A stretch of DNA of 64,000 bases from Lepidodermella squamata (lineage: Eukaryota > Gastrotricha), in assembly GCA_047495785.1 (NCBI GenBank), contig JBLDXI010000011.1:558001-622000 (forward strand), in the 5' to 3' direction. Positions 55,904 through 64,000 of the stretch are shown one piece after another. Positions within the stretch are counted from its first letter, which is position 1; each line of letters begins with the position of its first letter. The position numbers were made by a program, and so were the translations under genes. The notes under the pieces were generated by a model. That model did not search any database. It worked only from the letters and a program-made list of their open reading frames with translations, and had not been told where the DNA came from.

Positions 55904-56801
55904 AGTTGTATATATTCAAACTCACTTTAAAATGGTCGAAAAGTAGATAAAGTCCATAATCGAATCCCCAAATTTTGCTCTCAGCATCGCTGCTATGAAA
56001 CTGCATCGTCCCAGAATCGATCATGTCAACAACCGGCGAAACAAGAACTTTCGGATCCACCCAAATCCTCTCAAGTAACGGCTCGAGCCAACCTGGCGTC
56101 ACCTCAATATGGCTATCCAAAAACAGCAGAACGTCGCCCTTCGCCTTTTCTGCAACAAAGTTATGCGCCCTAATCAAACCCATCCGCTCCTCGGCTCTAA
56201 ACAACTTGACCATTGGTAAATTGCTTCGAAGATAAGTTTCCAGAGGTGACTTTAAGAAGTCGAAGGTGGACATATCGTCGAATAAAATGATTTCTTCGAT
56301 CAACTCAGGAGGAGATCGGTCAACAACAGAGTGGATAGATCTCAGCAAAACAGACCAAGCTTCATTGTGGAAACACATCAAAATCGAAGCTTTAGGCAAC
56401 TGGTCCAATCGATATCGATTCGATTTACAATCCTCGTGCCTGTAGTCTGGTAAGGACCGGTGGAAAGACATTGCATCTGATGCGAATCGTGAGAAGAAAT
56501 GAGTGAAAATTCCCTCGGTGTATCTCCGCATATCAACTCGATCTAAACGCCATTTATCAATTGTAACTCCATCGCCGTTTTTCCCATGTAAATCAGGCAC
56601 GTCTATCGATTGGTTGTAAGGGTCGTGCAGTAAGAAATGTTGCCGTTCTTGCTGCTGAAGCGATATCCATTCGATGACAGCCTGGGGTAGGTAGTACAGC
56701 CATACTGCGATGATTAGGATGAGCAGCTTAATTAGCCGACGGCGTGTTGATAATTGAAAAAGCATGGCTTTTACTTGCAACACGCAACACGGCTGCAACA
56801 T
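54406..56801 (-). CDS. polypeptide N-acetylgalactosaminyltransferase with ricin-type lectin domain
   Basis: Exons 55926-56801, 54863-55457, 54674-54810 and 54406-54621 give 607 residues (an alternative ATG at 56765 would drop 12). Type II Golgi membrane protein: short N-terminus, hydrophobic anchor LLILIIAVWLYYLPQAV, then the catalytic domain with SILMCFHNEAWSVLLRS, the DSH metal-binding motif (FLDSHIEV), GGHFAIRRDFFEKLG, WGTENLEISLKVW and PCSRIGHIY. The C-terminal lectin domain has CLEI, AQKW and HQKW (QxW-type) repeats. It should start mucin-type O-glycans by adding GalNAc to Ser/Thr. All motifs look intact. Intron 1 carries a TA microsatellite and telomere-like repeats. Confidence 0.9.
55620..55740. 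repeat. degenerate telomere-like repeats in intron
   Basis: A run of CCTAA-, CCTAAT- and CCCTAA-type units in the GalNAc-transferase intron 1, roughly (CCTAAC/T)n with substitutions. On the minus strand this reads like decayed TTAGG(G). Confidence 0.7.
55857..55903. repeat. (TA)n microsatellite in a palindrome
   Basis: About 22 TA units bounded by CAACTGG and CCAGTTG, so the whole is self-complementary and could form a cruciform. Confidence 0.9.
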
Positions 56802-58198
56802 GCCATGTGCTGCTCATGTTATTAGTGAGCTATTCTTCTTCACGTTGTTATTTATTATATTGTTTTTATGCGTTGATGTTAAAATTTTGCTCATGGCACT
56901 GCACTAAAACTGTGATGCTGCCAATGTTTACCATTTACCAAACCGAAGCTGGATGCAAGCAAATATTGCATGCTGATGAGAGTTGCCTTTTAATCAAGTC
57001 AGCGCGTGAGCTGAACAACTTTCGAAATTGTATTGCTTGTGGTAATGTTTTTCCAGATTTCTCCAAAATTTTCTATAATGTATGCTTACAAGTACCTATG
57101 TACAACACTAAGAATTGACTGGGAGCAGCATACAACAACAAGGTAATAAAAAATTTGGATCATTCTCCCGTTTTGGTTAATGTATTAACACCCTAGCTAT
57201 GAGTTCTCAGGGACTCCGAAGGGAACACACTATAGGCCACTATGACTACTTTATAGCTATGTAGAGTATGTTGGCTGTTTAGGTTACTGGTTACTAGTAG
57301 GCGGTAGGGTACGGACCGATTCCAGACCGGCCAGGTACATTTTGGTTCTCGCTGTTCGACAGATTTTTGGGTAGAGCAGTGTAATAATAGGCCTTCCATA
57401 AGGTCCCCAAGACTAATACCCTAGTCCCGGAGGTTTCCTGAGAGATACCTGCCGATATTCCTTTTTCAATTATAACGAAGCTATTCCAAAATTCTCCAAG
57501 CATATGGATTTTAAAAGTCATAATAACCAGGCATAACAAGACATTGGAGTCGTTCTGATTGAATTAACCGGACGTCTTGCGCGACTGCCAACTAGTTACG
57601 GTTTTATTTAAACCTTCTATAAAGCTAGCTAGATTTTGTACAGTTTTTAAGAACGTTTTTCCGATAAGCGATGCTATTATTGCACATAACATTCAAGCTA
57701 GGGTTGACAGCCTCCTGGATGTAAAATGTTTACGGACTTAAAAGTCGGTTTTGGGTTTATGGCAAAAATAGCGAGGTAAACAGGTTCGGCAGTCTGCGGA
57801 ATCGCCTCATGCCGAAAATCATGCCGAAAATGACCGAAAGCGCGAGCAGGACTGTGACGCTGTAAACAGGCCTGTCTGCCATTCGAGCGAGCTTAAGATT
57901 TGAATTTCAGCGAAAATTTGCGATTATCTGTCAATTAAATCGCATTCTGAAATTCGAAACTTCAAAAGCCTCAGCGTTGGTGAAAGTTATTGACAATCGT
58001 TGGGTGTCACCGCACTGCTTGAGAATTAGAAAATGCGAGAATTCGATAAAGCTCACTGTTCACTTATTTACTAATCAAGGTTGCTTCTTCAATAATCTAA
58101 TTCTTCTCCACTATATCATAGGTTTTCTAGTGTAAAAACAAAGCTGTTATTAGCACGGTCGGTTGTTTTTGAAAGTACGGCAAGGTTCCAGTGTCACT
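56802..58198. other. intergenic, GalNAc-transferase to S3
   Basis: No gene, repeat or clear regulatory structure recognised. Short open frames here show no domain or paralog support. Confidence 0.4.
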
Positions 58199-59236
58199 TC
58201 ACGGAGTGCGGCACGTCTCAAAATTGATGCCATAGGCATTTCCTGTTCCATATGTTACCGGATTCGGCGATAGTAACATGCAGCATTGTAGGTACGATAA
58301 TGCTTCAAATGTTGAGCCTTTTGTTGTCTAAAACGATATGAAAAAACATCAATAAAAAATTCATCTTAGATAGAAATCTACCAATGTGGGAGGGGCATCA
58401 GCTGTCCCAATTATTGAGGTGTAAGGGAAGCGAAAACATAATGAACTTTTGGTTCCATCCATGTTTGTCACAGTTTGTATTGGGTATGGGCTTTTAGCGT
58501 CGGATGAATCTGTTCCAATGCACGCCATTACCGGCGGGGAGCCAGGAATTATCTCGTAGGTTATATCTTTAGCTCCCTTCGCAGCAGTGCAACAGTCGGC
58601 GAATGTCGAGAACGAATTTGATGCTGCGGAAGATGGCTGAAAAAAACATTCAAGTTGGCAAGCGGATTATACATATAGTTATCAAGTAATTGTTACCCCT
58701 GCTCCGCTTGTCAGGACTGAATTGCATGCCCCAGTGTTCGCCATGCAGAATTTAACATTAAATACTCGCCGTGGCCCTGTTGTCTGTGTCTGAAAAATCT
58801 CGCACAACTTGTAGGTGGCCTGTAGTTCAACAGCAATTCACAGTCAATAACATTTCTGGTTAAGAGGGCTGACTAAAATTACCGGGCTCGTGCAAGTTTG
58901 ATCGCCAGGACAAGAATTTTCCGACAAGCCAATGCACTTTTACGAAGATAAATCGCAAACATTGGCGGTCGGCGTGCAAGTTTGGCCACTCGGACAAGAG
59001 CCACCCTTCGCCACGCAACTGCTGGTGGCTGCGTCGCATACGTTAGCTGCTGCAACGCAGGATGATCCAGAATTGCAAGGGTTCGATGTGGTATAACAGG
59101 CTTGGCCATTCGGGCAGGTTCCAGGCGATTCAGAGGCTGTTGCCGATCGCGGACAGGAGGTTGTCGATGATGCTGGGCAAGCTGTAGCAGCAGAGCATGC
59201 CGCAGCCAGAAGAGCGAGCTGATTAAGATATTGCAT
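58199..59236 (-). pseudogene. S3: S-family Cys-rich protein with premature stop in exon 1
   Basis: Four phase-0 exons: 58883-59236, 58697-58819, 58382-58636 and 58199-58327. Exon 1 has a signal peptide (MQYLNQLALLAAACSAATA) and Cys-rich repeats (GTCPNGQAC, SSCVAKGGSCPSGQTC). Codon 99 (58940-58942) is TAA where the near-identical S4 has AAA, so the protein stops before KCIG...CPGDQTCTSP and exons 2-4. Those exons remain open and keep the family motifs (FCMANTGACNS, FADCCTA, LCFRFPYTS, QCCMLL). A 98-residue secreted Cys-rich peptide could still be made. Function unknown. Confidence 0.72.
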
Positions 59237-59563
59237 GGCTTCGAGTAAGTCTGAAGATGAAACGTCGAAAGCAGCCTGTGCTCGATCGCTTAAATACCAT
59301 AGTTTTGTCCGAATCTCGGGACAAAATTTGCAGTTCGCACTCGAGATGAAGTGTCGTGATGAACTTGGAACGACGTGACGACCGTCACAGCTGGTTGCGT
59401 TTGAGAGGCGGGCAGGCGTTCGACGCGGCCAGTCCAGCTAACGATCGTCAAATGCATACGCCTGTCTTGCATCAACCCAGTGATCCCAGCCGCATCCATA
59501 TAGCAATGAATGGCAGCAGAGATAGTCATTAGCCTCTTCTACAGCCATGAATGTAAAAAACTC

Positions 59564-59770
59564 ACGGCTATGATATAGGCGAAGTCAGAAAAGCACGTAA
59601 AAACATCGAATAATAAGTTTAGATACGGTGGTGAGATATCCAAGCTATTGTGCGCTCGGCTTGCCCGAAGATAATTAGCAGCGAAACATTAACAAAAAAC
59701 ACATAGTGTTTGCTGCGTTATAGCATTGAATCACAGACAAATAGTAAGAAGCTGCGCACTCACGTTTAGC
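59564..59770. repeat. S upstream repeat R3, copy 1
   Basis: Shares TATAGCACGTAAAAACATCG-like blocks (here GAAAAGCACGTAAAAACATC), TTTAGATACGGTGGTGAGATA and TTTGCTGCGTTATAGCATTGAA with 61207-61420, and the first part with 63850-64000. Located upstream of S3. Confidence 0.75.
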
Positions 59771-60663
59771 TAATACTGCCGAATGCAAGAATTTTGTTTC
59801 ATTCGCGCATACTTTGTTTGTGGCCTCACTGCAAGGTCAATTATTTTCATGTTGCGGAGATAAACTTCACAATCTATTGTGAATTTTCATTCTCTATTCA
59901 TCCATCTAAATGTCGAAGCTGTATAGCATACAAATTTCGCCGAAAACTCTGCATCGATCATATTGGGATCATTTTGGAACATGAGCTGGCGCAGATTGAA
60001 ACGCAGGCTGTCAACGTTTTGTGGTCGCCTTTCGATTTCGTGGTGGCGCAGGTCTTGGCTTCACATCTGCAGGTTGGAAATCAGCCATCGTAAAGTGCGC
60101 CCAAGAAATTTAGGCTACAGTTTTTCGCCTACCATTCCATCAATTCGAGGAGATATTCCTGGAGGCTACATCCGCTCGAAAGAAGATTCTCGCCTGTTTT
60201 TCTCTCGCTCGATGTTGCGAGCAGTGAAAGCGAATTGGCAGAGTGTTAAAACTACCGGGCCGCGGTTGCTGAGGCAACCTTCGCCGCAGTCTATTTGGAA
60301 TCTCGGAAGTTTGAAGGCGCCTCGAAGTCGGCTGGGCTCAGTTTGATGAACAGTGATAGACGCGATGCCGTCCGATGATTCATTAATGAAATTTTATTTA
60401 TATTTAAATTTAAACGATTCATATATTTATTTTTTCGGCGACTAAACAACACTTTTTGAATCGAGGTAGTCCGAAATGGTGATCATTTGATGAATTGCTG
60501 AAATAAAGCATTTACAATAAAGCGTATGATCATAACCCGGCAGCGAATTTCACATGTTAACGCGGAATTTTAACGAAAAATCTCAGTTTTGAAATTGTCA
60601 GAATTTCATTAGCATACTACGTGTGAACCCGTATGATGCATCCAGTGCGTGAAGTAGGATTGT

Positions 60664-60775
60664 CGAACTAGGGGGTATTTTCGGGCCCAAAGTTTATGAC
60701 CAAAGGGTCCCCCCTGTTGTTTTTTTTGGGATTTTCCACTTTGGCCTTGTGAACTAGGGGGTACGATACCCCTCA
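60664..60775. repeat. dispersed repeat R2, copy 2
   Basis: Same blocks as 36898-37012. In this copy the repeat lies between inverted flanks containing GATGCATCCAGTG (60636) and CACTGGATGCATC (60779), which may be the true ends of the element. Confidence 0.7.
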
Positions 60776-61206
60776 TCCCCACTGGATGCATCCGAATGAT
60801 ACGTGGAAACACATTTTTCGCCTAACCCGTATACACATTCAGTCAAACACGTCGCCTGATAGCTAAAGAGTTAACTTGAAGAATTTTTGTATGTTATATT
60901 TAAAAGCGGAATAATTTGTCGCTATTGTAAGATTTGAAACAATCATACCCATGCAAATTGTTTAGTTTTTAACGCTCTACACGATGGTGTCAAGCCGCAG
61001 TGAGAAATCGCTATTTTTTCTTTGTAAATCAGCGAAAAATGTGCAACATTTCTTTTTATGGCCTCCTAATACCCCATATTACGGCAACCCACCCCCAAAT
61101 TGAAAAGGCTAGATAAACCCTTGCGTCAACGTAGTGTCAAGCTAGGCAAGCATCTATTGCAATTGATGGCAACAATTATTAGATTTTCTTAATCCATGAA
61201 AAGCCA

Positions 61207-61420
61207 TGACAATGATATACCTAGCTCATGTCAGCTATAGCACGTAAAAACATCGAATAATAAGTATAGATACCGTGGGGAGATATCCAAGCTGGTGCGC
61301 GCTCGTCTTGCACGAAGGCAATTAGCTGCGAAATACATTGACAAAACACCTAAAATACTGTGTTTGCTGCGTTATTGCATTGAATAACTCACAAATGAAG
61401 TAATTAACTGCACACTCGCC
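61207..61420. repeat. S upstream repeat R3, orphan copy
   Basis: Same sequence as upstream of S3 and S4, but no S-family exon 1 lies next to it. It looks like what remains of a third S gene or of an unequal exchange. Confidence 0.7.
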
Positions 61421-61463
61421 ATTTTTAATAATGTTGTAATCGAAGATTTTTTTTTCAAACGCC

Positions 61464-61937
61464 AGTACTCAGTTCTACCGGTCAGAAGCCGGAAAACTTA
61501 TCAAGCCGACTCGCAAACACTTTGATTACCATCAGGAAGCAAAAGGCGAAAAAAAATCAGTTGAGCCTGAAATCCAGCAGGCTGAAACCATGATGAACGA
61601 ATTGATCATCATGCGGTCCAGTTATGGCACAAAACGGATCAACCTCGGAGAACCAGCCATCCTAATCCTAATTTGGCGCAGATTCATCATCAGATTTTGC
61701 TAATTAACAATTTCATACAATATTTGCATCGGGATTCGAGACCAGCTTGAACCGAAGCGACCTCGTCCCTACAAGGTGACTACATCGCATCTACTTTCCG
61801 AGTAGTCCTTATAAAGGAAAAGAAACCGCCTGTTGATCATTGATCAGCTTGGACTCGATGAAGATCAAGGCGGGCCTCTTGACCTGGTCGTTTCAGATGG
61901 CGAAGAAACTGAGTTGAGCGAGGAAGAGCAGGGCTAA
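61464..61937 (+). pseudogene. decayed coding fragment, family unknown
   Basis: An open stretch of 79 codons after a CGCCAG acceptor-like site reads YRSEAGKLIKPTRKHF and later ETMMNELIIMRSSYG. After a gap a second stretch reads RLLIIDQLGLDEDQGG and ends in an acidic tail (ETELSEEEQG) before a stop. It resembles a processed or decayed gene copy; I do not recognise the parent. Confidence 0.3.
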
Positions 61938-62552
61938 GATTAATTACTGTTTTCTTTATGTTTTGATTCTACTTGTTACTAGCTTTCACCTCTGAGATGT
62001 TCTTATATTGACGAAATTAAAAGCATTTTACGAATCGATCTCTCTGTTAGTTTAACTTGTTACTACAAGGTCACGAAATAGTTTCAAAAATAATCATTTT
62101 AATTTAAAATTGTTGAAAGATTACGAAATGTTCTGTTACGAATTTGCGAGGACTTGCTATTCACCATTTAATTTAAGAATTGGTTCGCGGCATGGAAGTG
62201 CCAAAGCGATCCTTATGATGTCTTAAACTGGCATTTGATTCGAGGAGTTCTGGAGCAATTTCGGACAACTCCTGCGAAAAACGATTGGTAGCTTTTTTGG
62301 ATTATGGACTTTTCAAGAAAATGGCGGAATTCGACAATTGTTTCGGTTCGCAACAACACATTAATTTGATTTGTTAGAAGTTAGAATAAGCTAAAAATTC
62401 GACAAAACCCACTTGTCACCTGTCAACAATTCTTTATTGTCCGGATGTAAGCGAAATTTTACTTAGGGCATGATGCCTACTGCAATATGTATTTTTGAAT
62501 TAAGAAAAAAGCTGTTTTAAAATTCGGCAGCAGCATCCAGTCAAGTGTCGCT

Positions 62553-63585
62553 TCACGGGCTCATGCATTTCTCAAAATTATTGACGCCATAGGCGCTTTC
62601 CGTCAAGTATCGTACAGGACCCGGCGACAGCTGCATGCAGCATTCTAGGTAAGATTTGCCATCATAAAGACCGTCTTTTGTTGTCTAGAACGATGAGAAG
62701 AAACATATCTTAGAAGAATTTTAAATGAAAATATCTATTCATACCAATGATGTAGCTTCAGTCGCCTCAGCTCTTGAGGTGTAAGGGAAGCGGAAGCAAA
62801 ATGAAAATGTAAAAGAAAGGATCGAAATAGCGTGTATCGCGTATGGATTGTCGGATGGATCGGACGAAATGCACGCCAACACAGGCGGGGAGCTAGGAAT
62901 CATCTCGTACACTAAACTGCCAGTTCCCTTCGCAGCATTACAACAGGCGGCAAATGTTGGAAATGTATTCGCCGCTGCGGAAGATTGCTGAAAATCAATC
63001 AAGTTTGCAAGCTGATATACGAGATCATGAGGCAAATTTCACCGTTGTTCCACTTGTAAGGATTGAATTGCACGCCCCAGTGTTAGCCATGCAGAATTTA
63101 AGATTATCTTTCCTTCGGGCCGGTGCCGCTTGTGTCTGCGTAATTTCGCAAAGGTTGTAATTCCCAACAGTGGCCTGCAATTCAACAACAATTCACAGAT
63201 AAACGAGATTTCTGAATAAAATTGACTAAACCTACGGGGCTCGTGCAAGTTTGATCGACAGGACAAGAATTTTCCGACAAGCCAATGCACTTTTTCGAAG
63301 ATAAATCGCAAACATTGGCGGTCGGCGTGCACGTTTGCCCACTCGGACAAGAGCCACCCTTCGCCACGCAACTGCTGGTGGCTGCGTCGCATACGTTAGC
63401 TGCTGCAACGCAGGATGATCCAGAATTGCAAGGGTTCGATGTGGTATAGCAGGCTTGGCCATTCGGGCAGGTTCCAGGCGATTCAGAGGCTGGTGCCGAT
63501 CTCGGACAGGAGGTTGTCGATGATGCTGGGCAAGCTGTAGCAGCAGAGCATGCCGCAGAAGAGCGAGCTGAGTAAGATATTGCAT
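62553..63585 (-). pseudogene. S4: S-family Cys-rich protein with 4-base deletion in signal peptide
   Basis: Exons 63236-63585, 63043-63174, 62745-62987 and 62553-62684. Compared with S3, four bases are missing from the codons after MQYLTQLALL, so translation from this ATG leaves the family frame at residue 11. The Cys-rich frame itself is open (CSAATACPASS to CTSP) and could only be reached from an ATG at 63637, which lacks a good signal peptide. The position of the S3 stop is AAA here. Exons 2-4 keep FCMANTGACNS, FAACCNA, FCFRFPYTS and ECCMQL. So this copy and S3 are damaged in different places. Confidence 0.72.
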
Positions 63586-64000
63586 GGCTTCGAGTAAGTC
63601 TGAAGATGTAACGTCGAAACGATCGCTTAAATACCATAATTTTGTCCGAATCGTTACGTCAGGTGCCTAGTTCGAACCCGAGATGGCGTGTCGTGTTGAA
63701 CTCGGAACCACGTGACGACCGCCACAGCTGGTTGCGTTTGAGAGGCGTTGACGCGGCCGGGCTGCCTAATGATCGCTAATTCATTGCAGTGAAAGGCAGC
63801 AGAGATATTCAAATGACTTTTCTTCAATCATGAAATTACAGAAAACTTACGACAATGATATACCTAGCTTAAGTCAGCTATAGCACGTAAACATCAAATT
63901 AAATGTTTAGATACGGTCGTGAGATAACGAGGCTATTGTGTGCTCGGCCTACAAACATATGCAACTAACTGCGAAACACTACCAAAACGCCTAGTGTTTT
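63586..64000. other. S4 upstream region with R3 copy 3
   Basis: The first about 200 bases align with the S3 upstream DNA (shared CGATCGCTTAAATACCATA, CACAGCTGGTTGCGTTTGAG). From 63850 to the window edge it is the third copy of R3, with TATAGCACGTAAACATC and TTTAGATACGGTCGTGAGATA. Confidence 0.6.

Larger units (their letters stand above)
59237..62552. other. repeat-rich intergenic region, S3 to S4
   Basis: Holds two copies of the S upstream repeat R3, one R2 copy and a decayed coding fragment (separate entries). The stretch 59800-60350 has open frames on both strands without a recognisable domain. Nothing recognised from 60850 to 61130 or 61950 to 62500. Confidence 0.4.

Noticed and set aside
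56744-57118. Open frame of 124 codons on the + strand, overlapping the start of the GalNAc-transferase
   Set aside because: Antisense to the transferase start, no domain, no paralog, no signal peptide of clear quality.
59794-60346. Two overlapping + strand frames and a short minus frame (MADFQPADVKPRP)
   Set aside because: Codon pattern is suggestive, but no domain or exon partner could be found; left as unexplained sequence.
1-64000. CRISPR array or bacterial operon
   Set aside because: The tandem repeats found are coding ankyrin units or MITE arms; genes have spliceosomal introns.

Overview
This is eukaryotic, metazoan DNA. Genes are split by short AT-rich introns (many about 50 bp, GT...AG, acceptors such as TTTCAG and TTTAG). 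The gene content is animal: ammonium transporters, GABA-B-like class C receptors, a Cys-loop channel, a C-type lectin and a mucin-type GalNAc-transferase. Intron style and GATA-type (CTTATC) upstream motifs recall nematodes or another ecdysozoan, but nothing here fixes the species. All exon joins below were made by eye from reading frame, splice sites and comparison between paralogs.

1-26.6 kb: two ammonium transporter genes on the + strand (amt-A, entering from the left edge, and amt-B at 24.0-26.6 kb) bracket a tandem cluster of five related genes, called K1-K5 here. Each K gene is built from kinase-domain exons followed by one long ankyrin-repeat exon. K1 keeps HRD and DFG; K2, K3 and K5 have lost them (pseudokinases) and K4 lacks the N-terminal kinase exons. 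Every copy carries its own lesion: a TTAA-flanked MITE supplies the stop codon of K1, an element with an 8-bp target duplication sits in exon 1 of K2, K3 has an AT splice donor, K4 is a rearranged 5' truncation, and K5 has a one-base frameshift. The ankyrin exons of K2, K4 and K5 are nevertheless uninterrupted (507-577 codons), and in K5 they are almost identical 102-bp units.

26.8-33 kb: a catalytically dead trypsin-like protein (serine protease homologue) and two divergently arranged members (S1, S2) of a four-exon family of small secreted Cys-rich proteins that I do not recognise. Two further near-identical members (S3, S4) lie at 58-64 kb, each with a different inactivating change.

33-54 kb: four class C receptor genes (G1-G4) with Venus-flytrap and seven-helix regions. 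G2 and G3 are intronless, inverted with respect to each other, and almost identical in the ligand-binding part only. Between them lies a pentameric ligand-gated channel subunit with a Cys-loop two residues longer than usual. A C-type lectin and a secreted 8-cysteine peptide are also here.

54-57 kb: a polypeptide GalNAc-transferase with a ricin-type lectin tail, ending tail-to-tail with G4. The rest (57-64 kb) is S-family genes, copies of their upstream DNA, and repeats. Several MITE-like inverted-repeat elements from apparently different superfamilies are scattered through the window.
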